A program made the translations under genes and the position numbers. The notes beneath the pieces were generated by a model. The model did not search any database, was not told where the DNA came from, and saw only the letters and a list, made by a program, of their open reading frames with translations. 64,000 nucleotides of DNA from Megalonaias nervosa. Lineage: Eukaryota; Mollusca; Bivalvia; Unionida; Unionidae. Positions 13,521 through 26,593 of the stretch are shown one piece after another (the stretch's first letter is position 1; every line of letters begins with the position of its first letter). The stretch covers positions 1 through 64,000 of the forward strand of contig JAECUM010001140.1 in the NCBI GenBank assembly GCA_016617855.1, written 5' to 3'.

Positions 13521-14274
13521 GAACTTTCAAGACTAAGACTGACAATATACTGAAACATTTTTTAAACGAAATATGCAAATCACTCATGATGCCCAAAAAT
13601 CATTGCTCTAATTATTCTTTCCTATTATATATTCAATCGTATTTTTGAAAGCTTTAAGGGAGCAATTTCTAGTAACTCAGTTTGGAGCAAATATAGCCAT
13701 GCAAGTTATTAAAATTATTCAACAGTCATTTACTTGAACGTTTTATGAATTCATGGCATGCTTTGATCAGAAACGTGATTAAAGATAGCATCTGTTTATA
13801 CCCCTTCAAATGTGTTTTCATTTATAAATGCATGTTCATCAGTAAATTATAAACAAGATGATCTTTTCTGCCTGAATGCTTTGAAAAAAACTTATTGGGC
13901 TCCACCGAGTCATCTAATAATTCAAGTCCTATGGACTTAGATTTCTTTTTTTTGAGACATATTTCTGAAAATCACTATCATACTGCAAATAAAAAGAGAA
14001 CTGAACAATAAAGTGTTTAGGGAATGGCTTAAATTTCATTCCAATGTATGGGCAAGGTAAATTTGTCTCAGCATGGATAATTTTCTTACTGTAAATGGTC
14101 TCATGAATTGAAAAAAAAAATCTGACTAAGTTGGGTTCTAACTGCTACTGCACAAAAATTTGTATTTAAAAAAGGCTTTCAATTTAATGATTTTAATTGT
14201 ATTTTCCTACAGTGAAATATTCCAAGATCTGTACAGGAAATAAATTATTTGGTTGTTTTGAATGGCACTTTAAC

Positions 14275-14375
14275 ACATTATTGGCAATGTCATGCCAAGG
14301 AAATGGGAGCAAAGTGCCTTTCCCAAGGACACACCAACACTCTACCAAATGAGCTTCTGCAGCTCAAAAACAAAT
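14275..14375 (-). repeat. tRNA-like SINE head remnant
   Basis: On the minus strand GAGCTGCAGAAGCTCATTTGGTAGAGTGTTGG resembles a tRNA D-arm/A box, followed by CCTTGGGAAAGGCACTTTGC. No intact B box, so not a functional tRNA. Confidence 0.4.
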
Positions 14376-15128
14376 AAAAGATAAGCTCTTACATGATCCA
14401 AGGATTTGGATACAATATTTCTAAGCTTTATTAAACAAGCAAGACCAATTATATCAAATGGACTAAGAATACTGATGGCATGGAGGATTAAGAACTTTGC
14501 TACATTAAATGGGATTACAGTGATTTACATAAATAGTGAAATATTCACAATCATGTTCTTTTTTTATGATCTTAAGCAAATGCCAAAATCCCTCAAAACA
14601 ATGTAATCTGAATGTTATATGCTCAAGTCTTTTTTTTTGCTCTTTATCTCCATGCAGAGAATTTATTTAAAAGTTCAGCCCAAACAAATTTTTAAGAAAA
14701 CATTTCATTGCCTTTATGAACATTTTGTACGCAAATGATTTACATCAAAACTTTCCAATAATATTATAGGAGTTAACAATCTGGAGTATAACAATTTCCT
14801 CTTTGGATTCCAATAAGTTATGTCCCTTTACAACGCTAGACTTTTATTTCAAGGCCATGTGGCTCAGAAAACAAAATGTAGAACAAGCAATGCAGCATAT
14901 TGTTAAATCTAATAATTTGACTTCTATTGCTAGTAAAATTCTACATAATAAAAAGTATTCTAATTTTGAATCTGGGGCAAACGATTACAATCAATTTTTG
15001 GTTGAACCTAGCATAAATCTGAGATTGTGAATGTGATTACAGACCTGGCAAAGTAACCTTAGTGGAATATTCATCAGTTGTTAACTCAGCAATGTAAATA
15101 ATGTGAATTCAATGTTATTCATGCAATA

Positions 15129-16098
15129 CAGACTCTGTAACGAGTAATTTTACCAAGTCTGTATGACATCTGCATTTCATTTGCATTCCATATGCACAGT
15201 TTGCACTGGCATCTACATCTCATTTGTATTACATCTGCACATTTTGCATACCACTGGCAACTACATTTCATTTGTATTCCATTTGCAGTTTGCATACCAC
15301 TGACAACTACAATTCATTTGCATTCCATCTGCACCATTTGCACTGGCATCTACATTTCATTTGCATTCCATCTGCACAGTCTGCATACCACTGATGGCTG
15401 CATTTTCATTCATCATCTCATCAGTGTTTGTTTATGGTCTCAGAAATGCATTCAAATTTTGCATTTATTCGTTTTTATCCATTATTTCCTTTTGTTTTCA
15501 CTTGTTTGGAACAAAATGGTAATGCATTTACTTGTATCACCGTTTTCATTATAAAGGGAGAGAACTCACTTTCAAATCTTATTTCATTATTTTGTTAAAA
15601 GTGTTGATATGAAATGGCAAGCACATAAAATGCAAAAGGTCACTGAATTTATGATAAACCAGAATATAACCATAAGTGTAATAAGTGAAAAAATATGGTA
15701 GAGTACTTGTCAGAAAATTTTATTATTTCATATTCCTGACATAAAGACTGTACAGATACAACCACTAATGTTGATGCCATCAGTGGTGGTTGTTTTTACG
15801 ACTGTGTCAAAATAATCAATGCCATGGCTTGTGAGACGTGAAAAATTGTCTTCCAGTGTAAAGACCCTGATCATGGAATGTCTTACAAAAGGGCTTACAA
15901 TCATGGAAATTTAGAGGCAGCTTGACAACTAATTTTTAAATTCAGTCAATAGATTCATTTGTGTCTGTTGTTTTCTTCAAAAATGCATTAATCATTTTAT
16001 TTGTGTTATTTTTCATTTTGTCTGCATAAATTTCTGCATTCTGTTTGCATTCATTCTGTATTTCATTTTATTGGTAAAATTACCCCTTTCAGAATCTG
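15129..16098. mobile_element. ~970 bp TIR element with TA target sites
   Basis: Left end CAGACTCTGTAACGAGTAATTTTACCAA and right end, reversed, CAGATTCTGAAAGGGGTAATTTTACCAA are inverted repeats with few mismatches, each bordered by TA. Inside the left part are ~59 bp tandem units (15170-15420). No transposase frame is visible, so it would be non-autonomous. Confidence 0.6.
15170..15420 (+). repeat. ~59 bp tandem repeat
   Basis: About four units of CATTTCATTTGCATTCCATCTGCAC followed by AGTTTGCA(T/C)...CTGGCAACTA. An open frame of 120 codons across it is repetitive and has no recognisable domain. Confidence 0.8.
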
Positions 16099-16599
16099 TA
16101 CCAATTTTTTATTTTTACTGTATTAAGGACAAAAACCTACATCTGGGTTCCCACAGATGACTGGAATCAAAGTTCCATGTATGTTTCCTAATCAAAGTAA
16201 AAGTTATCCCTAACCAGACATTTCATATTATATGCATACACATGCAATTACCTCTGTTAAACATATCAACAAAAGAACCAGCCTTATTTCTCCAATAATT
16301 TGTCCAAATATCACCATCACCACCTTGCCTGAACAAATTTTATCAAAGTTTATAATCAGTGATGTAAGCAATGTCTTCTGTTAAACCGAATCACCATTTT
16401 GTTAATTCTGATATCATGGATAAGAAAACAGTCCCAGCAATGAACATTACACAACACATGGCACATTCATTATGGATAAGAAAAGAATTCTATGCATGGA
16501 AGTTAAACAAAGTTTCCTGAGTGCTCATCCATATTAAAATTTCTCTAAGTATACATAATGCCCTCAATTTTCCCTGACTGTCAACTAAAATTTTACTTT

Positions 16600-16700
16600 T
16601 GCCTGACTAATCATAAGAATTCCTAGACTTTTTCCAGACTTCAAAAAAACCCAAATCAAATCTGAACTTTTTCCTGACCAATGGGAACCCAGGACAGTAA
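16600..16700. repeat. dispersed TTTTTCCAGACTT repeat
   Basis: Shares TTTTTCC(A/T)GAC and a GGGAACCC end with copies at 28620-28890, 37030-37150, 47395-47470 and 49305-49450. Confidence 0.5.
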
Positions 16701-16819
16701 TTCATCTGTAGCAACAATATAGAATTTCCATCCCCAATTAGAAACATATTCACATATAAGTTTGAGTCAAACTGCAACTCTGATCTGCTGGTGAAAGATC
16801 GATGCAGCTTGTTCAACTC

Positions 16820-16930
16820 ATTTCTCCTAGCAGACTGTATAGACCTAGATTACCTGGTGCATTATGCAACAGTAGATCCAGGTCTGTGCATTCTGGAGTT
16901 GGCTTCACTTACAAATGAGTATGTACAGTA
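16820..16930. repeat. dispersed GATCTGGGTCT palindromic repeat
   Basis: GTGCATTATGCAACAGTAGATCCAGGTCTGTGC, same family as 1850. Confidence 0.5.
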
Positions 16931-17103
16931 CTAAAAAATGTCATTATTGGCAGAACCATAAAATTTGATATCCAAGTAAACAAATGATATTCCAATGAAT
17001 GGTTAAGCAACCAGGTCACTCCATCTATTAGCTTATTATCATACCCCTCCATAAAAATGGTCAGTAAAAATAAAAGTAAAAATGACCCTTAGGCCAGGCT
17101 TAC

Positions 17104-17242
17104 CTCCTTTATGAATAATATACAGCAGGATGATGCGAATTTTGTCATAGGCTGTGACATTTTGGTCCAGCAGGATTGGCACAATGTTCCGCATGTGATC
17201 ACGAATCTTTTCTCCTTCAGCATCAGTTCCCATTGCCAAGTC
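17104..17242 (-). CDS. STXBP1: STXBP1 exon 11 (last seen)
   Basis: Residues 368-413 and one base of Gly414: [40 protein letters not shown] and YIIHKG. Matches the vertebrate segment [26 protein letters not shown]...[14 protein letters not shown]. Acceptor CCACAG, donor GTAAGC in phase 1. The expected next segment (GITEENLNKL...) could not be found in the remaining 17 kb. Confidence 0.96.
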
Positions 17243-20200
17243 CTGTGGTGGATTAGTTGCATAAGTAAAACAATGTTAGCAGTGTTAAGAAATCTATAAT
17301 TTTCCCCGTTAAAAATCACTGTGCTATTAAAATTTGCTTGCTCTTTAAAACAACAGTCCAAAGTTCAATTTCCTGTCACAATAAATGCACAAGTAATTGG
17401 ATGATTGATGAAAACTGTGAATGGATGGACAAATGGACCGACTAAAAAAGTGATTATAACAGGGCACTCTCATCTTGATGTAGCACTCCAAATTAATACA
17501 GTCCTTAAACAGTATTACAGATATATCATAAACTTATTACAAACATAAGCCACCAATTTTCTGCCATTAGTATTGAAAAATACTACAATTGCAACATATA
17601 TTAACCTGAAAAATGAATTTACAAGACAACAGTGAAGTAATTGTTTTCAGCTGTTGGAAATGGTGCCCTAGTCCATACATGCAAATCATCCATACATATT
17701 GGAGTTATTTATCAAATATAAAGCACAACTGAAATCTAAAAACCAGGTAAAGTTATCCTCAGTAATGTAGGAGCTTGGGCAAATTTATCTTTCACATAAC
17801 ATTACTGTATCCAGCTAACTTTAATCCATCCTTTATATTAAATCATCACCGACTTAAAATATACACCGATTTTAGTTTGTTCATGATTGAAAAAGTATAT
17901 TTGGCACAGGTAGTTGCTCAACTCACTGAGATCAAAAGAGTTGGCCATTCTTTGTGACTCATGAAGTGAAACTGCCTGACCCATGACCATTAAGAAAAGT
18001 GATGTTACTCTTCCCAAAGACAAAACTTTTGCTTCAGAGAAAGTTTGAATTCTCAGGCAAATTGATGAAAATATCTAACTGTACCTGTCTCAGTGGTACA
18101 AAAGGCCACTTCACTTTCTGCTTTGATAAATCAACTACTTCTCCCACCATACAGCAAAGAATTTCTTCAACCCTCTACCATAAATGATTAAAACTGCCTC
18201 ACATTCAAATCTGTCATATTGACACTTTGAGTTACACTATCAACATGACTGTGAGTACCAAATCTGATATTCCTTTCTAAACAATGTCTTCCTTGCGAAG
18301 GAAAAGATCAAGCGGTCATTGTACATATGCACCACTGACCACTTAATGCATGAGAAACCATTATTTGGTTGGGAAACACCTGGCCACTGACTAAAGAAGG
18401 CAGTTAACTTTTACATACAGGACATTTATAAAGAAATTTGCCAAGGGGGAATTAGAACGGCCATTGTGATCAGGTGACCACTAAGTAAAGGAAACCATTA
18501 AGACACGTCTGACTGTAGCTGTTCATCACACATGTCTTGACAGACAACAAAAACAAATGAGTAGAGTATTATTCAATGTGTATCAATACATAAAATCTGA
18601 AACCCTAATCAATGAAGTAATCAGTTAAATTTAAGAGTCCACAATGGGTTGGGATTCAGGTGAAATAATCATGCTAAATTTTGCCATTTCCCTTCCTATA
18701 TGCTGAGAATTTCAAGCTGACCTTGCCTTGCTTGTTGCTGTTGTTGATCTTTCCTCTCGCTCCACTGCATGCAGTTGTTTTCAGCACACGAAATCAACTT
18801 TCATGTCAGATAAAAAAGCAATCTAGGAAGTTGTTACTCAACAGTTATTTGTTATGTAATAAACTTCTGTGATGATTCAGTAGCTATTTACATCTACTGA
18901 GCTACAAAACTTCAGCCAAATAGTCACATATGTACCATGCATAAATGTAATTCCATTCTTTTTGTACCCAAACCTGCCACCTTGAGTGGAACAAAAATCA
19001 CGATGCCAAAGAAAAACAATCAGGACTACAACCACATATTTACAAAATCTTTCCCAAAAAAACATCTTCGAGGACTTATTCTATTAACTTAACATGAAAA
19101 ACATACGCAATAGTCATACTGTGAAAATCAATTTTCCATTTTCTTCTTTTATGCTGATATTTAGTGTTAATTCAAAAGATGAAAATAAAATATAAAAGAT
19201 TTTCACAGTATGACAGCATAGCATTCCTTGTGGAAATTCCGCATTAATTTTGCTCTTTTAAAGATGTGCCTCCCTTAGGAATCAAAATGACTTTGCAGTG
19301 GGAATTAAATCACGATTTAGGAATAAAAAATTGAAAAATCAGAATGCTCAGATATTTAAGCACAAATCAAGGATGATCCCAAGTAAATCAGGATAAGTGG
19401 CAGGTCTGTGTACCCCAAATAGAAGCAAACATATCTCAGCTGAGTCACTGGGTCCTTAATACAAATAAAACTAAAATAACTTTCAATTACAGTAGAAAGT
19501 GAACACTTCCATGACAAGTTAACATCTATGGCATTTAAAAAGTTACAAAACAGTTTTGTAATTTCACAATGAGACAAACTTACAACTTTCATAAAGTCTG
19601 ACGACTATTTTGTTTGTTTTATTGTCATTTGACTCAGCACTGCTATTGAAATATTTAGAAGCATGATCTGATGCAGCGAAGGCTAAAAAGTTTGCAAAGT
19701 ACACTTTGCCCTTAGTGATTTCCAGTTCAGTTTCAGAAACTACAGTTCCGAACCTCATGGAGGTCAATGGCGTCTTGCAAGTTCTCTCAACCTGATGTAG
19801 TCCTTGTTTGTTTGTATTTTTAATTCCCTGTTGCAACACAGTAGCAATCAACTCTACAACTGTAACACTCAGATCGATATGACATGATCGATATGACATG
19901 ATGTCAATAAACAGAATCAAGATAATTTTTGCATTTCCTGCCTTTCTTTCCAATAATACCAATATTCTTCATTATACTTTTGTGCAGAGTTTTAACTTTT
20001 CTTGAGGCTGATAACCCTTCTGTTATCAATGCATTTTCGTTCCTTGAACATTTCTAGAATAAGCAAAAGGTATCATCATGCAGGCATTCTGCATAAAAAA
20101 GCACGGCAGATTAAAACATCTGAGGTCCTCCTGTAATGTTAGTCTGTTTCCCTGACCTATTCTACTAAATCTAATATGAAATCCAGATCCGGACCAAACC

Positions 20201-23200
20201 CAAACAAGTCAATATCTGGACTTGACCATAACAATTGTATTTTCATATTTTTTTCAATTATTCTGTAATTTAAGGATAATTTTAGCAAGACTTGTGTTCA
20301 GATTATAAGAGTTGGTTATGTATTCTCAATAATTGGAGAACAAGAAATTTGCACTCAGGCTCAAAATTTAAAAGTGACAACATTCTGCAACTTTACTCAG
20401 AACAAAGTTAAAACCACAGAACCTTCTGATTTCTCTGGAATTGGGTTTTTCCCCTTGCTTACCAAATTACAATTACACATAATCATGCTATGCATCTTAT
20501 CTAATGATTAGATTTTGGATTGAGCTGTGTACTCCAAAATGATACAAACATTTCGGGGTCAGAAAGATGAATTTTGTATTTTTCCACCGAGTTACCTGTT
20601 CAACTTTACACAGTCTGTCGATGTTTTTCTGGAAGGCTTTCATGCAGTCTTCGGCCAAATGGAGCTGTGTAGCATACCTGCTTAGTTCCTTCTGATACTG
20701 CGGCATCTTCTTCACCATCTGAGATAAGTCTCGCATGTTTGTCTTGTCTGTTGACTTCATCCGCTTCTGCTCAGCAAACTCCTTTAGCTTCCTGGTCACT
20801 TGTCTATAAAAAATATATATTTGATACCAAAATGTAAGTGAAATATGTGAAGCAAATTCATTTCTTGTTAGGACTTGTATTTATTATATACTTATTTATT
20901 ATATACATGTGACACAAACCAAACACCTGCGAATGTTCACTATTCAGCTCTCATTACAATAATCAACTGGGCTGAAAGCAATTTCACACTGTTATATCAA
21001 GTTTGCCACTGCATCCATTTAGTCATTTCTTCAGCAAGAGTTATCTTTCTTGTTAGGATGTACACATGTAATAATAGTGAGAAAGAAGAGAAAATGAAAA
21101 TACAATATACTTGTCATAGTCAATTTCCTCACAATATTCCCAACTGATTTTCGAATCATCATCTTTGAAGAACACAATAATTTCTCTTTCATCCAAGCTC
21201 AAAACTGGCTTTGTCTTTTTATGGGGGATTTGAATTGTTTGTAAACACAGATGCAATTCTGATGTACATAATTTATCACAACCATTCTTATTAAATCATC
21301 TTTACTAAAATCACACAATAATCTGACGGGAATGAATTTTATCTTTTCTCATCTATTTTTAAACAAAAAATTTGAAGAAAAAAATATCACCAGCTCAATA
21401 TAAATGATTATGTATATCCCTCCAATTTTCAACACAGGCTGCAAAGGGTGTGCACTCGGTCTCAACAAAGTGATACTGAAAGATCAGAAATTCTGTTTGA
21501 CACAATAAGGATTAACAGTCAGTCATTTTAATGGTCACTTTATACAGATGACCTCCTAGTTTGTTACAAAATAATAACATTAATACTCTGTTGTAACAGC
21601 CAAATTCAATAGTGTGTATATTTGTTCTGATCCATTTTTTGTCTTCAAAAGAATATTCTGTTGCAATTTATGACATTATAATGAGAGCTCACTGTACTGA
21701 ATGTGCATTTGAAATGCACCACTACTCACATTTTGTGAAGTGAAATATGACAAACTCGGGACACATCACAAATCACATCACCTGTGATACAAATAACTTG
21801 CGAAAGAAAGTAACTTCTGTTTGAAACAAATTCTCCTTTAAGTTGGATTAAATACCACAGATGTAACAATACTGGAATAAGATGGGCAGGAACGAATGAA
21901 TCAAATAGGTGAACTGACTGTTGAACAAGAAAGCAACAGAGGGATAAACTTAACAAAACAATACATGCAGAAATTAATAGCAGTAAGAGTTGTTTTTTCT
22001 AAACATAGACACTTCGATCATTTTGATATAATTTATGATACTTCTTTTAACTGAAACAATGTTCTGGTAGGAAAATATTTACAAGAAAGGTGATTTCCTT
22101 TGCCATTTCCAACTATCTGGGGTGTGTTTGTGTGTTTTGGATTTTTTAAGTAGCTTTAACAATTTTTCAGTCATGTCACTACAATGTCTGCAGTGTGACA
22201 AGTTATAGTGATGTTTAGTACTGGGACTTCATGCCACTGACATGTAGCATCATGTTCCACCCAGTCACATTATCTTAACAACAGACCAACCAGTCCTAAC
22301 ACTAACCTTTTAATGCTGAGTGCCTAGCAAAGCAGCTGCTAGTGCCATTTTTATAAGTCTTTAGTATGATTCGGCCCGAGTTCAAACCTGCAGCCACCTG
22401 CATCTGAGGCAGACATTCTAACCAATAGGCCACCAGAACAGTGTTCCAACTAGATTGGTATAGATAATGAACTATGTAGAGTTCACACTATAAAAGATTC
22501 TTTAAACAGTTACAAACCAAATAATTTTTTATGAAACACTATAATGAATTAACCTTAAATGAATAAAGAAATGTTTCAATGAAAACTTAATATCAATGAA
22601 GCAGTTACAAATTCCAACTGGGAATTTGTTACTTTTGCTCTTAATATCTTCCTGCAGAAGATTCATTATTTTTTATTTGGTACCAATTTCTTTTATCTTG
22701 TGCATGCTATAGGGTGTCCAAACTTGTGTTGGGTGTCCCAACAACACCATTTTCAATTAGGGCAAACTAGACATCAAAAGAAAAGTCTTTTGCTGAAAAT
22801 ACCAATTTAATAGGACTTTCTGTTCAGGAGGAGCAGCATTAAAAAGATGACTTAAAGATGGCTGCCATGGTAGCCATATTGGAGTCTGATCATCAGCATT
22901 TTCATTAGGGCCAACTAGACATCATAAGTCCCAAAATGATAACCCCATCTTGATATGACTATCTGTTCAGGATCATAACAAGGTTTTTAAGACTACCACT
23001 ATGGCAACCATATTGGATGTTCCAGCAGCACCATTTCTGTTTAGGACTGACTAGACATCAGATGCATGAATAATCCCCAAGTGAGACTAGAAGAAAAAGC
23101 AATAATAAACTCATGCTAATGGATGGATGGACAACGGATAACAGACAACTGGCCATGCAATCCATTTTTCTGGCCTATGACAATTAGAGCTAAAAACAAC

Positions 23201-26200
23201 CAACATGAAGCTAAGTTTGAAATAACAGTAAACCAATGACTTTTTGTTACAATGAAGTGTCAAAAGATTTTGTGTATAATTCATATTTAGCAAATTCATG
23301 AAAGATCTTTCACGAAAATAATAACTGAAATTAAAGGGTTCTCTGTGACCAGTCAATATATAAACATGTAACACACTCAAGTTAATTTGATATAATGCAT
23401 TTATGGCACACAGGCAATTCTCCTGTTCTCACACACATATGTGTGTACTCCCACAATGCTGATCTCGCAGCATTCAGACATTTTTTTCATTACACACTGG
23501 CACACGTCATATGCACGGTCATGGATATACAAGTATATGATACCTACTGAGAAACAACCGCAATATGATGATGCCTAAGTTCACCCCACAGCTCATCACT
23601 CTCATCCAGAAGAACCTCCTTCTCCTGAACTTCATTCCCCTGGGCGTTGTCATACCTAAAAAACAAGGGTACTGTGAATGGTACATTGAAAGCCCACACT
23701 GTGTTTAATACTCCACAATGCAGATAACTGAAATTTTTGTGCAAAAACCACTTATTTCCTTGCGTTAGTGACTCTGACCTAAATGCAAGCCATCCACAAA
23801 GGTTTGGTTTAGGTATGTGAGGTAAAAATAATTCTGTGTGGTAAAAATATTTTAAAATTGACAGGCTTCTTCCTTACCAAGTGCAAGCCATCCACAAAGG
23901 TTTGGTTTAGGTATGTGAGGTAAAAATAACTCTGTGTGGTAAAAAGATTTTAAAATTGACAGGCTTCTTCCTTACCAAGTGCAAGTCATCCACAAAGTTT
24001 TGGCAATCATGGTTGATGCAGGCCTCAAGTTAATGTGATGGAAAAATTTTCTTTTTACAGTAACAGTTACCTTGACCTTTGACCTTTTCACATCCAAATC
24101 AACAAGCTTTTTTACAGCAAATCTTTGCCCCAGGTGCAAGCTATTCACAAAGTTTGGTTACTGAAGATCACATAAAACAAGTTATTGTACACAAACTGAT
24201 TTTCTTTCAGTCAGTGTCCTTGACCTTTGACCTTTTAACAATGAAATCAATAAATTCCTTCCTTAACACAAGTGCATGCCAACCAAAATGTCTGCTGAAT
24301 GTGGATGATGGACAACTTGAGCTATTGTGAAGAAATGAAATTGGTGTGAGATGAATCGATGATAGGATGTATAATATACAACATAATATACTCGGCTCTG
24401 TCAAAAAAGTTTGTCTCTGGGCTGTATCCCTGCCCAAATAATAATAATAATGAGGACTTTGTATACCGCCTAATCTTTAGAATCTCTAAGCGCTTTACAA
24501 CATTTGACAACACTTAAAAAACATATATAATGATATGATTACAAAAATAAAATCAAACACCACGAAATCAGAAAACATGCTGTAAACATTTAAGGTAAGG
24601 AAAAATTATTAGGTCTTTAAGACTGTTCTTGCAGTTGAAATAGGTGAGTTTTAAGAGCGTTCTTGAATGAGATCACTGTGTCTTTGTGTCTAAGTTCAGT
24701 GGGCAATTCATTCCACGTTGCTGGGCCCTGATATGCAAAAGAACGTTGTCCATATGATTTCATTTTCATAGTGGGAATAATGAGAATACGAGTGTCAGAA
24801 AAGGAGCATAAGTAAATCAACATTAAGCTAATAACACATCTGTGTTCCTTGTATTCATAACTATGTACCACCCAAATCTTCACAGAATATTCATTTCAGC
24901 TTGTTTTGTTTTTGGGAAACCCCCATGCTGTGCAATAAAACCCCCACTATTGATTACAATAAAGGATCATAAGGGTATAGTGCACATTTTGAGGTAGACT
25001 GGGTCTTCCATTATGCAAAAGTTGTCTGGTTGCTGCACCAAAAGAGTGAAAGCATGTGCTCTGCATTTGTTTTGTTAATGCATGAGTTGCTTATGGAAGG
25101 GCAATATGCAGTTGCATGTACCATGCTGAGTTTTAGCTGGTTTGTTTACGCTTGCACAAGACACTGGAAATTGCATTAAATTATTACATGCTATATCCTA
25201 TGCCTCATGGCAGTGTCATACCCTAGATCCCATGAGCAGGGAACACTATGTCTCCCATAATCCAGAGTAGGGGGAAACACAACATTCTAAAGGGACAAAG
25301 GAAAATAGTACTTAATGCACTGGTAGTGCTCATCTTAAATTTTGTAATAAACATTTTATCAAGTACTTAAATAACTCATGAAAACATGACATGTCTGAAT
25401 ATCTGATTCACCTGAAATGAGTTCCACTACAGAAGCTTCCATGTTGGATCATGTTCTAATTTAACTTTAATTAAATTAAATTAATTAATTAAAAAATTAC
25501 CCATTATCTACAATCATTAATTATAATAAATCCTATTATTTTCTGAATTGCTTTTCTTTTCAAATTAATGATTCACTTATTAAAGGACAGATTGATCCCT
25601 TCTGTCATTAATTCAACCCCAAGATAAACTACATCACTGCCACCATAGGTGTGCCTTTAACCCTGAAAGTAAATTACACAAGTGACCATCAGAAATTTTA
25701 CTTTGCATCATGGCTGACAAACCCTGAATGTTCTGACTGCTAAATTTTTTGTTTTAAATACGTTATCAGTTGCCATCTTCTAGAGTTTTTTGTGCCTCTG
25801 GTCATTACAAGTGCCAACACCAATATGGATGGACATGCAAGTATTTTTTATTTTTTCTGGATCAGCAATTTGTAGGACAGTGGACAACAAATTTTGAGAA
25901 ACCCACCATCCTGCACTCAAGGTGCAACCCTGCATGGAAATGGGAACCTCCTGAATTCATCCATTTCCTTGACTATCATGCATGTCTTTTTGCAAAATTG
26001 TTCCTCATTAGAAGATACAAAATTACATATGGCAATGAACCCCCTGGATTCCCCCACTGACAATTATGCATGCCTTTTTGCAAAATTGTTCCTCATTACA
26101 TGATACAAAATTACATCATGGTAATAAACCTCTTGGATTCCTCTATTTTCTTGACTAAAATATACCACAATATTCTATATATAGTAACACAGGGTATACT

Positions 26201-26559
26201 CCAATGAACTTCACTTTAGCAATTTCCTCAATATAACAAGACCCTACCTGTATTAAAAAAATGCACATCACATTGAGGAAAGTTTTCTCTGGAATTTTAA
26301 TTTTAATTTAAAGGTTTTGATTTTAAATAATTTGTGAATTTAAGTTTTACAATTCTGTAATTTTCCAGTCATATTATTCAATATGTCCTATTCTGGAACA
26401 TGCAACTGTGGGATTCACTTGCACTGCTAAAAATTCAAACCAAAAATAAACTGAATACACACAAATACTGCATTGTATTTTCTAGCCCTACCTTGATTCC
26501 TTCACGAAATTCCTCCATATACATAAAATTAACCCACTTTTTTCTAACAGATTGGAGAA

Positions 26560-26593
<34 letters not shown>

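Larger units (their letters stand above)
1..17103. other. left 17 kb: no recognisable exon; repeat-rich
   Basis: If STXBP1 continues past the left edge this is intron 11. Short open frames occur but none shows conserved domains or the missing Munc18 residues. 1-680, 2050-4300 (apart from a GT/AT run), 6450-7450, 10510-11980 and 13560-15120 hold nothing I can name beyond low-complexity AT-rich sequence. Repeats in the rest are listed separately. Confidence 0.6.
20804..23547 (-). other. STXBP1 intron 9
   Basis: Holds a family 2 SINE (22120-22450) and array A fragment (22740-23175). 20820-22110 shows nothing identifiable apart from a short TTATTATATACTTAT duplication near 20880. Confidence 0.7.

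Noticed and set aside
15192..15554. 120-codon frame with His/Leu/Ile repeats
   Set aside because: Arises from the 59-bp tandem repeat.
25770..26103. 96- and 69-codon overlapping frames
   Set aside because: Created by a 90-bp tandem duplication; no domain likeness.
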